Assembly: GCA_963575745.1 (NCBI GenBank)
Contig: CAUYUJ010019948.1
Coordinates: 180,274 to 244,273, forward strand
Length of the DNA stretch: 64,000 nucleotides
Direction of reading: 5' to 3'
DNA from: Prorocentrum cordatum
Taxonomy: Eukaryota; Sar; Dinophyceae; Prorocentrales; Prorocentraceae
A program made the position numbers and the translations under genes. Of this stretch, positions 21,237 through 33,075 are shown piece after piece. Every line of letters starts with the position of its first letter. Within the stretch, counting starts at the first letter, position 1. The notes beneath the pieces are model-generated. The model saw nothing but the letters and a program-made list of their open reading frames with translations. It searched no databases and was not told where the DNA came from.

Positions 21237-22535
21237 CACAGCCTCAGCCTCAGCCTGCCTCAGCCTCAGCCTCAGCCTGCCTCAGCCTCAGCCTGCCTCA
21301 GCCTCAGCCTCAGCCTTCAGCCTCAGCATCAGTCTGCCTTCAGCCTCGGCCTCAGCCTCAGCCTGCCTCAGCCTCAGCCTGCATCAGCCTCAGCCTCAGC
21401 CTCAGCCTGCATCAGCATCAGCCTGCCTCAGCCTCAGCCTCAGCCTGCCTCAGCCTCAGCCTGCTTCAGCCTCAGCCTCAGTCTGCCGTCGGCCTCAGCC
21501 TCCTCAGCCTCAGCCTGCATCAGCATCAGCCTCAGCCTCAGCCTCAGCCTCAGCCTCTTCAGCCTCAGCCTCAGTCTGCCTGCAGCCTCGGCCTCAGCCT
21601 CAGCCTGCCTCAGCCTGAGCCAGCCCCAGCCTGCCTCAGCCTCAGCCTGCCTCAGCCTCAGCCTGCCTCAGCCTCAGCCTCAGCCTGCCTCAGCCTCAGC
21701 CTCTGCCTCAGCCTCGGCCTCAGCCTCAGCCTCAGCCTCAGCCTCAGCCTCCCTCAGCCTCAGCCTCAGCCTCAGCCTCAGCCTCAGCCTCAGCCTCAGC
21801 ATCAGCCTGCCTCAGCCTCAGCCTCAGCCTGCCTCAGCCTCAGCCTCAGCCTGCTTCAGCCTCAGCCTCAGTCTGCCTTCAGCCTCGGCCTCAGCCTCAG
21901 CCTGCCTCAGCCTCAGCCTGCATCAGCCTCAGCCTCAGCCTCAGCCTGCCTCATCAGCCTCAGCCTCAGCCTGCCTCAGCCTCAGCCTCAGCCTGCTGCC
22001 TCAGCCTCAGCCTGCAGCCTCGCCTGCCTTCTGCCGGCGGCCCTCGGCCTCAGACTCAGCCTGCCTCAGCCCTCAGCCTGCATCAGCCTCAGCCTCAGCC
22101 TCAGCCTGCCTCAGCATCAGCCTCAGCCTCAGCCTCAGCCTCAGCCTCCTCAGCCTCAGCCTCAGCCTGCTTCAGCCTCAGCCTCAGTCTGCCTTCAGCC
22201 TCGGCCTCAGCCTCAGCCTCAGCCTCAGCCTCAGCCTGCCTCAGCCTCAGCCTCAGCCTCAGCCTCAGCCTCAGCCTGCCTCAGCCTCAGCCTGCCTCAG
22301 CCTGCCTCAGCCTCAGCCTCAGCCTCAGCCTCAGCCTCAGCCTCAGCCTGCCTTCAGCCTCAGCCTCAGCCTGCCTCAGCCTCAGCCTCAGCCTCAGCCT
22401 CAGCCTGCTTCAGCCTCAGCCTCAGTCTGCCTTCAGCCGCGGCCTCAGCCTCAGGCTGCCTCAGCCTCAGCCTGCATCAGCCTCAGCCTCAGCCTCAGCC
22501 TGCCTCAGCATCAGCCTGCCTCAGCCTGCCTCAGC
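21237..22535 (+). repeat. 1.3-kb CAGCCT minisatellite
   Basis: Long array of CCTCAG/CAGCCT hexamers broken at irregular steps by TGCCTCAG, TGCATCAG and TGCTTCAG, giving a higher-order pattern; a segment containing CTCAGTCTGCCTTCAGCC recurs several times. It is flanked by unique sequence on the left and the 72-bp array on the right. Confidence 0.97.
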
Positions 22536-22539
22536 CTGG

Positions 22540-22846
22540 GAACTCGAAGAACAAGAAGTGGCCTACAGTTTGCTCCGGGCATTCAAAATCATACCCAGGA
22601 ATGGAGTTCTGGCAACTCGAAGACCACGAAGTGGCCTACTGTTGGCTCCGGGCATTCAAAATGTAGCCCGGGAATGGAGTTCTGGGAACTCGAAGACCAC
22701 GAAGTGGCCTACTGTTGTTTCGGGCATTCAAAATGTGGCCCGGGAATGGAGTTCTGGGAACTCGAAGACCACGAAGTGGCCAACAGTTGGCTCCGGGCAT
22801 TCAGAATGCGGCCCGGGAATTGAGTTCTGGACCTCGAAGACCACGA
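22540..22846 (+). repeat. ~72-bp tandem repeat, four copies
   Basis: The unit contains ACTCGAAGACCACGAAGTGG, then GGCTCCGGGCATTCAAAATG and CCGGGAATGGAGTTCTGG. About four copies diverge mildly, the last ending TGGACCTCGAAG. It stays open in frame, but there is no sign that it is translated. Confidence 0.85.
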
Positions 22847-22959
22847 AAGGTGTAACTGTTAGCTATAAAAAATGCCCGGCACCCTCCCCCGGATCGCGCC
22901 CAGACCCCCCTGGGGCGTCATGATGCTCTCTTTTGACCTTACTAGGAACCTATCAGTCT

Positions 22960-24467
22960 TCGCTGTTAAATAAAAACGGAGGAAATCCCGAGAGGGAGCG
23001 TTGTTGTTGCCGGGGGGCGGCGCCGATGAGAGAAAGAGTAGCGCGCCTCTCCACTGTAAAATGGGAAGAAATCTCGAGCGGGAACGCTGGTTTTGTTGAG
23101 ATGGCTGCTGTCGGCGGCGAGCAAGAGCCCCGGCCCTGAGCAAAAAGGGAGGAAGTCTCGAATGGGAGCGTTGTTGTTGTTGTTGAACATTATTAATTCT
23201 AAAGAATAATTATTGTTGGGCCCCCTGGTGCGCGCCCCCCCCGCCGCGCCTAGGCCGCAGCCACGTTTTCATCATTTTCGTGAGGAAGCCTCAGGTAATA
23301 CGATGTCATCAAGATCCGGTTGTTTTGTTGTAATCCGTTTTCCCTTGCAAAAAACACTATAAAATGACATTTCTTGTTCTAATATAATCAAATTTCAAGA
23401 ATCCCTTGCAAAAAATAAGGTAAAGTGGACATTCGCGCGCGCAAGACGAAATCCTTCCAAAAGCTTAGTGTTCGGAGCGATTTTAACATAAAAACATCAA
23501 AAAACCAATGGTTTTTCAACAAAAAAATGTCAAAATCTCATCCCGCGCGCTCTTGCGGATTCGTAGGAAACCCAACACTTTTTAAACATTTCTGTCAAAC
23601 GGGCTTTTGCGAGCAACTTTTTCGAACTTCTGCGACAACGGTTGCGCACCTGCCAGGGCCATCATCCCTGTCAAATAATACCATGCGGGACACATTCGTT
23701 TTTTCTTCGCGCGCGCACGCCGAAATCTCCAAAAACCATTGGGTTTTTAAGAATTTTAGCACCGCGCATCATAAAATCACACGAATCGCACCGTAGGTCC
23801 TCGAAAAACACCTGCACGACTTTTCAAAATTTCCACCCGCGCGCGCTGTCCGAACTCCTCTCTCTCTGTCTCTCTCTCTTTGTCTCTCTCTCTCTCCCGC
23901 TCTCTTCCTCTGTCTCGCCTTCTCTCTCTCAGTGTCTGTACCATGTCTAGCACTGGTAACAAAGGTATTTGTGTATCCCCACATCCGCCCAGGAATTCCA
24001 CAAATGTGACCAACTATCTTGCGAGTACGTATCATCTCATGTGTGTCGTGCACACTATCAAATGTAACAGAGTTGTGTATTCCCATCATCCCAGGAACTT
24101 GACCCAAAAATGTGACCAACTCCGCTCTCTCTGTCTCTCTCTCTGTCTGCTCTCTGTCTCTCTCTCTGTCTCTCTGTATTATGTATTGTATGGCACAATT
24201 GCACCATGCTGGGCACATGCGCGCCCCGAATAAGTGACCAAGTTCTGTGGGTGTGTACCCCACGCCAGTGTAGTAGCCACGGTCGTCCGCACGCCACGAA
24301 GTGAAGTGTCCCAACGTCATAGGGCGGGAAGCTGGGTTTGGGTGGTCGCGAAGAGTCGTTTGGATATTTGGTAGAGCTTGTAATGCCCCCCCACGAAGTG
24401 GGGGTATTGCCTGGTGTCGTATGAAAACCCTGGCACTGGGGAGAACACCACGCGTTCGGGTAAAATG

Positions 24468-24503
<36 letters not shown>

Positions 24504-24880
24504 ATTGTTGTTGTTGAATTCTCATTTCTGAAGAATAATTATTGCTGATCCCCCCCCACCGGTGCATACTGTTATTTCTCAATCAGAGTGTGCCCCTCGA
24601 CGCTCGCACCCTGTTTTTTGACAGGGAAACTCTTGATGCTCAAACTGGCCCCCTGGCCCCCGGGTTACAACAACAATGGCTCCCGCCTGAGACCTCCTTA
24701 CAATTTAGCCAGGACCTCCGCTCCAGCCCGAGACTTCCTCACATTTTATTCAGGAATCGCGCTCTCGCTTGGGACTTCCTTACAATTTATTCCGGAATCG
24801 CTCTCCTGGCGCTCTGGAGTCGCGCTCTCGCTGGAGACTCGCTTGCAATGTACTGAAGAATGGCCTTGCGTTGGAATTTC
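22960..24880. repeat. dispersed small repeats: GAAATCTCGAGCGGGAACGC and GTT families
   Basis: Two dispersed families are mixed here. Family 1 is a ~100-bp unit around GTAAAATGGGAAGAAATCTC ... GGGAACGCTGGT ... GTCGGCGGCGAGCAA, at about 22985, 23050 and 23140, related to 20985-21065, and in inverse form at about 24690-24860 (CGAGACTTCCTCACATTTTA). Family 2 is (GTT)n next to AATTCT-AAGAATAATTATTG, at about 23165-23215 and 24466-24545, with a bare (GTT)n at 25517-25618. Between them, 23220-23860 is AT-richer unique sequence with no gene. Confidence 0.65.
23865..24240 (+). repeat. (CT)n tracts with a duplicated 45-bp segment
   Basis: CT-rich stretches at about 23860-23935 and 24122-24180 each adjoin a copy of a segment with TGTGTAT-CCCA-ATC-CCAGGAA and AATGTGACCAACT (about 23970-24012 and 24075-24122). 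This looks like a duplicated unit. Confidence 0.6.
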
Positions 24881-25235
24881 CTGCAATTTGCCCAAGCGCC
24901 GCGCTCCCGACACCCAGGCACCCAGGAGTCGCGCCCGTTGTGGCCCCATGTGCATGCGCTTCGTGCCCCGCTGTCGCCACTTGTGCCCCCCTCACTGCCC
25001 TACGTGGCTCAGTTGCTGCCCTCAGTGGCCCCATAGTTGCCCTCTGTGGCCCCGCATTATCTGCCCTTCGTGGTCCCCGCTCGTTCGCGCTCGTCGTGGC
25101 CCCATACGCATCCCCTTCGTGTCCACGCTGTCGCCCTTCGTGGCCTACTTCGTGCCCTTCGTGGCCCTGCTGTCGTTCTCTCTCGCTCTCGCTTTCGCTC
25201 GTCGTCGCCGTCGTCGTCGTCGCCGTCGCCTTCGA

Positions 25236-25276
<41 letters not shown>

Positions 25277-26039
25277 GTCCCCTGTCCGTACCTCTTGGGG
25301 TCGGGTCGACGGTCCGCGGCCGCCCCGCCGATCAGCGCTGCCGCTGGCCAGGCCGACGGTCCGTGGCCGCCCCGCCGCTTGCCGGGGCCCGGCCTGCAGG
25401 GAAGAAAGGTATACCCCCCAAAATGGGTTCGATCGAAGACGAAGAGGGCGGGTATCGAGGGTTTGGGAAATGCGTGTTATTGGACACTCGAGCATATAAG
25501 GGCGAACAGTCTTAAAATGATTGTTGTTGTTGTTGTTGTTGTTGTGTATGTTGTTGTTGTTGTTGGTGTTGTTGTTGTTGTTTATGTTGTTTATGTTGTT
25601 GTTGCTGTTGTTGTTGTTGGGGGGCCGGTTTGGGCCATCCCCCAGGTCGCTTGAGAGTGAGCCTCATTTTCAATGAAAATGCAGCCAGCGCCTAGGCGAG
25701 AGTGCCAGGGCGCCTATAAGGGGTCCAACTATAATAATACTATTATTATGATTAATAATACTAATGATAATAACAATGACCATCATCATAATACCAATCA
25801 TAATAATACGAAATACAATAAGAATACGAATCATAATAATAATACTAATAATAATAATATTAATAATAATTATACTAATAATAATACTAATAACAACAAA
25901 ACAAATAACTAATACTACTAGTACTAGTAATACTGATATCGACAATAGTAATATTAATACGAATACTGGTAATGATAAGCATACTGATAATAATACATCT
26001 AATTATTGATGTTTAGTAAATAACATTCAACAGCGAAGC
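24881..26039. repeat. low-complexity run: CGT, GTT and AAT microsatellites
   Basis: 25200-25290 is (CGT)n/(CGTCGC)n; 25517-25618 is (GTT)n with GTTTAT steps; 25725-26010 is an AT-rich (AAT)n/ACTAAT tract, the most AT-rich stretch in the window. Between 24881 and 25200 short words such as TTCGTGGCC recur. No gene recognised. Confidence 0.8.
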
Positions 26040-26720
26040 GCAACAGCAACAACACAAACAACATCGCTTCTCGGCACCCGAGAGGGTCCCAAGACACCCC
26101 CGAAAAGACCCCAAAACGCCACAAGGGTTCCACAGGACCCCCAGGAGGCCCTGAGGGGTCCCCAAGAAACCCCAATTAACCTCAAGGGGCGCCCGATAGA
26201 CCGTCAGGCCCCCAGAAGCCGCCCCCTCCTCCGCGTCCGCATCTCCAGGAAATCCACCCCCCCCTCCCGCCCTCCCCCCCCGCCTTTTTGTGGAGCCCCC
26301 CAAGGAAGCTCCAAAAGGGCCCCGAGAGGTCTCTGGGCCATCTGGAGATGCTGCATCAGCATCTCCGTGTGACAAGGAGACTTTTCAGAACCCTCTTAGA
26401 ATATGTTCGGGACCCTCTTGGGCCCCTCTGAGCGCTCCGAAGCCGTCCTGGAGCCCCCCAAGAGAGCTCCAAGAGGGCCTCGACCTCGAGAGGTCTCCGG
26501 GTCACCCGGAAATGGTTTTGCAGCATCTCCGGGTGACCCGGACACTTTTCGGGATCCTCTTGGAGTCTTCTCGGGGCCCTCTCCATGTCTCAGCGGGCCC
26601 CCAAGAGGCCCCCAAAGGGCCCCCCCAAGACGCCCTAAGAAGCCCCCAGGAAGTCTCAACATACCTCAAGAGGCGCCCAAGAGGCCCCGATCAGGCCTGA
26701 AGGGCTCCCAAGAGGCTCGT
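26040..26720 (+). repeat. dispersed CCAAGAGG repeat block 2
   Basis: Array of CCAAGAGGCCCC, GGGACCCTCTTGG and CTCCGGGTCACCCGG words, related to the 3226-3990 block. Here a longer unit of about 165 bases containing GCATCTCCG(T/G)GTGACC and the start GAGAGGTCTC-GG recurs at about 26325 and 26490. Confidence 0.8.
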
Positions 26721-26873
26721 CGATCGTTTCCGACATGTACACATTCGTGCAATGTTCGGATGCATGGTGACCCCGGCGCCGCCTCTACCTGCGAAGGCTC
26801 TCCGCATGCCCCCGCGCCGCTTCACATTTTTTTCTTATCACCGTTGACCGACCAGTAACGACAGTGTGACAGT

Positions 26874-28874
26874 TCACAGTGCATAGCTTGCAGCCTCCCG
26901 TGCCGCTATGCGGGCGCGGATGGCTTCCAAGCATGGTAGCGGGGCTGCAGTGGCCGCCACATCACGGCGGCGCGCCAGCTGCAAGACAACGTCAGCCTCC
27001 TGCCGCGCCACCTGTTCTTCAGGCTCAGCGCAGGAGACTGCAGCGCAGCGCAAAGGGTGAAGCCCTCTGCGCAGTCGGGGCAAGACTTGGCCACCGCTGC
27101 GAATGCTGCCTGGCTGGCAGCGGGCGGCTAAACTGCGAATCTTGTGCTGCGAGTACGCTCCGCAGGCCAGACAAAAGAACGGCGGGTTGGCCTCGTCTCC
27201 AACCTGGGTGCTCGCGAGCTTGTGTCCGTGATCGGGGGCTGAGACCAGAAGCTCAGCCACTCTCTCGAGGAAACCTTCGCATCCTAGCTCAGGGCGCTCG
27301 CGTTGCCGCCCTCTAGAGAAGACCAAACACTTAGTGCGCCGAAAGCCCCGGAGACTCCGCTGCCATGAGTGCAAAGACGTGGCCTTGTCAAAGACCTTTG
27401 TGGGTCTCACGCGCCTGGGCGACCTCTGGTGAGTCGCGCGAGGAAACAGCGGCAGCGCACTCGCCATCAACCGTGCGCACTTGCGCAACTGGTCGATGGT
27501 CCAATCGAACTGTTTGGCTTCGGCATCCGACGGGCGCGCGTGCAGCTCGATGGCCTTCTTGGCCTCGAGATATGCTCGCCAGTTGGCCTGGCCAATCCTA
27601 CGCTCTGGTTGAGCCAGCGCATCTATCACTTCGAGCTTGCGATGCGCAGGCGCGTGAACAGCTGGGGCAAACTTATTTTTACACGTATGGATCAGGGCAC
27701 CTCGCCTTAAGCCTCCGTACCTTTGCTTCGGGGACAGTTGTTCGAGGGGACCTTTGTTGTGCAGCTTGACCGCATTCATGCAATCACTGCAACACTCATG
27801 GGCCAACCTCGGCACGAAGATGGGCAGAAGCGCCAGCTGCAACTGCTCAGCCGCCTGGCTAGTCTGGGGCAAGGAGGGCCACGCCACTCCACGCGCAACA
27901 AACTTCTGGCGGCCTTCGGCATCAGAGAAAACCCAAGAATACGCAGCTCTGGACAGCTCCGAAATACTGTGTGGTATGCATGATCCATCCCCCGCCTGGT
28001 AGAGTCCCGTACTGTTAAACTGCGACCACTCCACCGGCTGTCCATCCTCATCGTACAAGACAGGCGCATGCTCATCACTAGGGCTGGGCCAGCTGTCAAT
28101 CGGGCGCAGCATCTTAAGACCGTCGTGCAACGAATCGCCACTGTCAAGGACTTCGCGGCAGAAGTTAACCGATGCCTCCGCCTCCTCTCGAGCCGCCACA
28201 ACATCCTGATGCTGACGCTCGCAGATACGGTGCCTGACCGAGTCAGGTCTCTGGCACAGCGGGCACAATCCTAAACAGAGGTATCCCGACCTTCGAGCCC
28301 GATCCTCAATCCACAAACCTTCACAAAAGGCAGTTTTAACCAAATACTTCCCCTGGGCACTCAAACCGATCCCTTTGGCCCGAGGGTTCACAATCCGACG
28401 CGCGGGTTCAACGCAAACCCTAGCCCCTGAGGGCCGCCCAAGTTTTTCGGCAAAAACTCTCTCATGGTGTCTCTGGACACCTCGTTCCAACAAAAAGCAA
28501 ATCATGGAGGGAGTGGTGCGCAGTAAACTGTGCTCGATGCCCTTATCATCGATCCACTGCAGGGGGTTCACAACCGACCGCCCTATCCTACACAGAGACA
28601 GGTGCATCCTACTGATCGGACCACGCGATTTAGCCCAAGTAAGTCCTTCCCTCTTGACCTCCCTCCACATCGCGCACAAGTCCTTGACCGAAAACTGCGC
28701 ATGGCTAGGCCTTGTGACAGCGCTCCACACCGCCTGAGCCCAAGCTATCGCTGGGGCAACCATGCTCCTCCACAGCGGGCCCCAACCAAGGCAACCTTGG
28801 CGCGCGTAGAAACACCTGCATGCCTTGGGGCCTGAAGGACAACAAAACACGCCTCGCTCGCTTGAGTTCAGCAT
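26874..28874 (-). pseudogene. LINE RNase H domain and C-terminal tail
   Basis: 666-codon frame. The N-terminal part follows on from the RT thumb (LGWGPLWRSMVAPAIAWAQ). A Cys/His patch, YLCLGLCPLCQRPDSVRHRIC, precedes the RNase H fold: STGLYQAGDGSCIP (first Asp), TSQAAEQLQLALL (Glu), HECCSDCMNAVKL (second Asp). The C-terminal tail has FFCLACGAYSQHKIRSLAARC, a probable zinc-binding end common in this retroelement class. RNase H removes the RNA strand after reverse transcription. The final ~70 residues become Ala/Arg-rich. Confidence 0.7.
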
Positions 28875-30151
28875 CAGTCATGCCGACTATGGTGCCCCCA
28901 AGCGTGAGCGCCGGCTTGGCGCCAGTCGTGTAAATCTGTCCGATTCGGCCGCGATCCCTTGGTAAAGCACGCGGGTATCGCGTCAAGACGCGATGCCGCT
29001 TGACCATATCTTGGAAACGTTTGCGCCTCTTGGAGAGATGCCCCCTCCTGCGCCCTTTACCCCCAGGGGCCAAATCGCAACCCAAAGACACGACATGAGT
29101 ACCAACAGCGCCCGCCAGGAGTCCGAGCCGCATCTCAAGGTGACGAGCAGTGTCAGGGTTTGAGGCAAACGTCATCAACTTATCTGGCGATAGATTCACC
29201 CCAAGCTCCTGGGCGAACACGCTGCGAAGGTCCGCCGCCGCCGAGACCAGCGACTCAATGACAGCTTCCTTCGCGCCGCAACTGCTGACAGTGTCGTCGT
29301 CAATGCGCGAGAACAAATCCACGCACGGGTTACGACTCACGAAGCCATCGAAAGGCTCCATGGCATACACCCGCACAAAAAATATCGTTGAAGCACGATC
29401 CAGCAGGTAGCCCACTGGTAGCATACTGCACTGCAATGCTGTGGCCAGATCCTAACCTTAAGATCCTAGGGCCTCGCCAAAAATTGTAAACCATCTTGAT
29501 GATGACTGGTTCAAGTCCAACCACCAGGCTTCGATCCTTGAGGCTCTGGAGGTCGAAACTTTCATAATACTTGGTGCCGTCCCAAGAGAACCCAGCCGCG
29601 ACTCCACCGCCTTCCACCTGGACTTCGGCCTTGATGGCCAGACCCCACGCACAAGCTTCCGCCGACTTGCCAGCGCCAAGGGCCCAATACCTCCTGGGGT
29701 GAGTGTCGTTGAGAGGGTTGAGGTGGGGACGCCTTAACTTCTCCCACAAACGCAAAGGGGCCGAACCAAGCAAACTCGGACGAAGACCACCCTTGGGCTT
29801 CTCGAGCAGGGGGAACAGCATCCAGGACAAAGCCCGAGGGAACAATCCCAACTTCTCAGACGCTTGAAACAAGCAAGCCAGGGTGTCCAACCCTTCATCA
29901 CAGAGAAAAGCAAACTGCCGCACGTGCACCCCGCCAAGGGACGGAGCCGTGTGCGGCGAGAAGCTCTTGGCCGCAGAACGTATAGCCTCAGGGCTGAGGC
30001 GATCGAGACAGCGCCTGTCAGGCACCTCGACAGGAGGAGGGGAAGAGGAAGCATGCCAAAAAGTCCCAAGGACCTCAGCCCCCTTGGCCAGCAAAGCACG
30101 CGGGTCCGACGTAAAACACCAGGAGATTTCCCGGTCACCGTGGGCTCCCAT
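28705..30151 (-). pseudogene. LINE reverse transcriptase region
   Basis: Frame 30151-29330 has RT blocks SFSPHTAPSLGGVHVRQFA, LFPLLEKPKGGLRPSLLGSA and ATSGLPAGSCFNDIF. The next frame (29436-28705) carries on with VRVYAMEPFDGF and the catalytic Asp pair in DLFSRIDDDTVSSC (YxDD motif, here RIDDD), then LGVNLSPDKLM and a KRRKRF segment. The two frames overlap across a T6/A6 run at 29377-29382, the natural place for the one-base shift (SCFNDIF joined to VRVYAMEPFDGF). The replacement of the usual Tyr before the Asp pair is notable but may reflect decay. Confidence 0.7.
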
Positions 30152-31670
30152 TTAACCTTAAGACGGGTGAGGCGGTGCATCTTGCGGGCTGGCCCCTGCA
30201 AAGCTTCAGCCTGCCATTGATCCCACCCTTTCTTTTCCTTCCCGTCTAAGCCTTCTCGTGCCTCCGCGAAGTCCTCCTCCCACCCCGCCAGAAGCTCGGC
30301 AAACTGGTCGACCCAGCCGGCTAGGCCGTGCAGGGAGCGCGGCCACACGGCCATCTCCTGACGGGCCTTGGCGACGGTGACATCAAGCCTAGTCGAGAGG
30401 CCTTCGGCATCGAAAGGCTGAGCAACAATATCAACGATGTTACAGGCCGCTTGGACGTCTGACTGATCCACTAACGTACTCATCTGAACCACAAGCCTCT
30501 GGCTGGTGTTAAGGAGGTCCTTAGCATTCTGCTGCAACCAGACCCACCCAACCCAGACACGGACCTCATCTTCCTCCTTCCTCTGAGGGGGCGCCAGAAC
30601 CGAGGCCCACTGGGCGACCAAAGGGGGGCCTTTCTTACCCTTCCTACGCACCGGGGTATCTAACTTACTCTCGAGCTCAAGTTCCATGGCATTCGAGAAA
30701 GCTTTCCAAGCGACGTCCAGCGCAGTCCACGCAGTACCCACCGCTTGGTCACTGGCGACGAGGTTGGCGTGTTCAGCTTGTTCACGCGCCTTCGTCCAAT
30801 CGGCACTACGATTACTTGGTCCCACAGGGAGTTCAGCGGGGAGCCTCTGGTGACTAGTGTACACGAGCTGGTGCATCTTGACAGCCCCAGGCCTGAGATG
30901 CAGTTGGACAGGTCGGTGGGGCCTCTTGGCCCATGAGCTGTCTACATTGACCACCTGCACCAACTTGCTGAAGGCCGTGGACGCGAGAAAATAATAAATC
31001 TTGGTTTTTGCCTGCGGTGTCACGCACATGGTGGACTCGGGCTGCATAATCAGCAACCCCGCGCGTCGCGGCATACCAGGCATCTCCAAACATGTTGAGC
31101 CGAAGTTCCAATCAGCCCCCAGCAGTGCTAAGTGCGCTCCCTCCATGAACTGACCTGCCATGCGAATGATATGTAAGTTACGTTGGCTGAGACCTTCACC
31201 TGTGTAGAGATACGCACTACCGACCAACAACGGGGGCCACTTGGGAACATCGATCCTGGCGAACACAAGCCTGCGCGCTACTGCAATGCCACGAGGTAAA
31301 AAGTCTGACCACCTTAGTCCAACTGTGACTCTGGCGAAGATGGCAACTCCAGCAGACGTCTGCCCCTGAGCACATGCAACGGCAGGTGAGCACAACATGT
31401 TCCATCCCATTGCCTTGGCTGAACTCACACGCTCCCCAGTCGCTCTTCGTCGAACCCGATCTCCTGAGCACACAACACGAGGGCCTTGGACGAAGCGAAC
31501 CTCTTCTTGAGTGTGCCCCAGCTGTTCCCATTATAGCTTTCAAAAACATGGGCCGTATCGATGCCCTCTAAACGGGGGGCGGCACGTGGCGGACAGCCAA
31601 CACCATGCTTAGTAAGCTTGAAACCCGTGCATCTAGGAAAAATGTCAAAAGCTACCCCTCGCGAGCACAC
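29734..31670 (-). pseudogene. LINE endonuclease region (EN) plus linker
   Basis: The first frame (31670-31425) carries ALVLCAQEIGFDEE, the Gln-Glu metal-site motif of endonuclease/exonuclease/phosphatase folds (LLQE type). A second frame from 31473 carries GWNMLCSPA, TSAGVAIFARV (the GGVAI strand), LLVGSAYLYTGEG and HLALLGADWNF (the GDxN motif, here ADWN). A charged helical linker follows (MELELESKLD, KEEDEVRVWVGWVW, WPRSLHGLAGWVDQFAELLA). Two frames are needed, and the shift lies around 31430-31450. After about 30140 this frame is read-through, and the true protein continues in the RT frame. Confidence 0.65.
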
Positions 31671-31719
31671 TCCGCTTCACAAGAGGCGATCCTGATGGAC
31701 AAAATCTCGCAACGTGAGT

Positions 31720-33020
31720 TCTGGTGGCCTGGGTCCTCTCTTGGGGCCGTCCTGGGGGCCTCTTGGGCCGCATTGTGGGCCTCATGGGTCGTCTCGGTGC
31801 CCTCGTGGGGGCCTCTTGGGCCGTCTTGGAGCGATCCTGGTGGCCTCTTGGGCCGGCTTGGAGCGTTGGAACCCCGAAAAAGCGAGAACGCTAAAATCCT
31901 TCAAACAACAACAGAACTATGGTTTTGGCCTCTTGGGGCCCCCGAGGGGGTCCCTTGGAACTCCCCGGGAGCGTTTGCAGGGTGTCTTTGGCCGTCTTGA
32001 AGCAATGGTGAGCGTCCTGGAGCGCTCTGGGGCCGCCTCGGAACCCTCTTGGAGCAGCGCAATCACACTCGAAGCTCACGCGAGGTCTTTGGATACCTCA
32101 GGTTGGAACCCTCCTGAGGTCCCTCCGAGCCTCAAGCCGAGCCCTGCAAGAGGAAGCATGTGTTCAAACAGCGGATAGATGGTGACACCCCCGCGTGGAA
32201 GATACAAACAAACCTCTCTTGGGGCCTTCTCGGGTCTTCTTGGGGTTTTCTAAGAAGGCCCGGAAGTTAACACACATGTAACACAACATGCCCTCAAATA
32301 AGGAGGCGTTTGTCTTAAATGTGCGTTGAATTATTGTACCTCTTGGAGGCCTCTTAGGGCCCTCAAAGGGCTCCTGCAGGGACTCAAGAGGGCCCAGAAG
32401 GGCCCCAAGAGGGGCCAAGATGGCTCCAAGAGGGCCCAACATGTTAACACACATATAACACAAGACGCACTCCAATAAGGAGGCGGTTTGTGCTAACTTT
32501 GTGTTGAATTATTGACCCTCTCGGAGGCCTCAAGGGCCCTCGGAGGGCTGCCGCGGGCGCAGGGCCCCAAGAGGCCCAGGAGGGCCCCAAGAGGGCCCCA
32601 AGATGGCTCCAAGAGGGTCCGAAATTTAACACAGCACCAGCACCAGCACCACTGGCAGCCCCGGCAGCACCAGCAGCATCAACGCCAGCATCAACAGCAA
32701 CACATGCAGCAACAACAACGAAATAGGCGACAACGGAAAGATGATTCCAAGATGGGCCAATAATGGCTGTGAAAGGATCACAAGATTACCCCTGTCGCCC
32801 AAATATGCCCACCCCTGCTAAGCAATGGCCCCAATATGACCCCAGAACGACCCTGCGGCCCCAAGAGAACACCGAGACGAACCCATTGTCTGTCGACTGA
32901 ACGAAGGCTACCGCGTGACCCCGATTTTACTCCGAGGTGACCCCGGGACGACCCATCGAGCCCGAGGCGACTTCGAGATTGCCCCAAGATGACCTCTGTA
33001 AATCCTAATTGACCCCAAGA
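31720..33020 (+). repeat. dispersed CCAAGAGG repeat block 3
   Basis: Inverted orientation at the left (CTCTTGGGGCC, CTTGGAGCG) and direct at the right (CCAAGATGGC, GACCCCAAG). An AT-richer core at about 31872-31930 matches, in reverse complement, the cores at 36062-36135 and more loosely 3428-3480 (GATTTTNGCGTTCT...CTTTTC). A CAGCACCAGCACCA/CAACAGCAACA microsatellite lies at about 32630-32730. Confidence 0.75.
32267..32514 (+). repeat. duplicated ~177-bp unit with conserved 70-bp core
   Basis: The core starts TTAACACACAT(G/A)TAACACAA and ends GTTGAATTATTG, at 32267-32336 and 32444-32514. A third copy seems to begin at about 32625 (TTTAACACAGCACC) but is replaced by a CAG-type microsatellite. 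The cores are separated by CCAAGAGG repeat. Confidence 0.75.
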
Positions 33021-33075
33021 TTGTCAATGTGGCTCCACTGTGACTCAGATGCATTTCTTCCCCCTGCCCTTGCTC

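Larger units (their letters stand above)
26874..31670 (-). mobile_element. LINE (non-LTR) retrotransposon, EN-RT-RNase H, frameshifted
   Basis: About 4.8 kb reading right to left: apurinic-type endonuclease, reverse transcriptase, RNase H and a Cys-containing tail, the order of EN-bearing LINEs. Coding passes through several frames; breaks fall near 31440, 30140, 29380 (at an A6 run, 29377-29382) and 28815. The copy is nearly full length at domain level but cannot make one protein as assembled. No poly-A tail or target-site duplication is obvious at 26860-26874. Confidence 0.8.

Noticed and set aside
22540-22846. Possible CRISPR-like array
   Set aside because: Units are contiguous ~72-bp repeats without distinct spacers; this is a tandem satellite in a eukaryotic genome.
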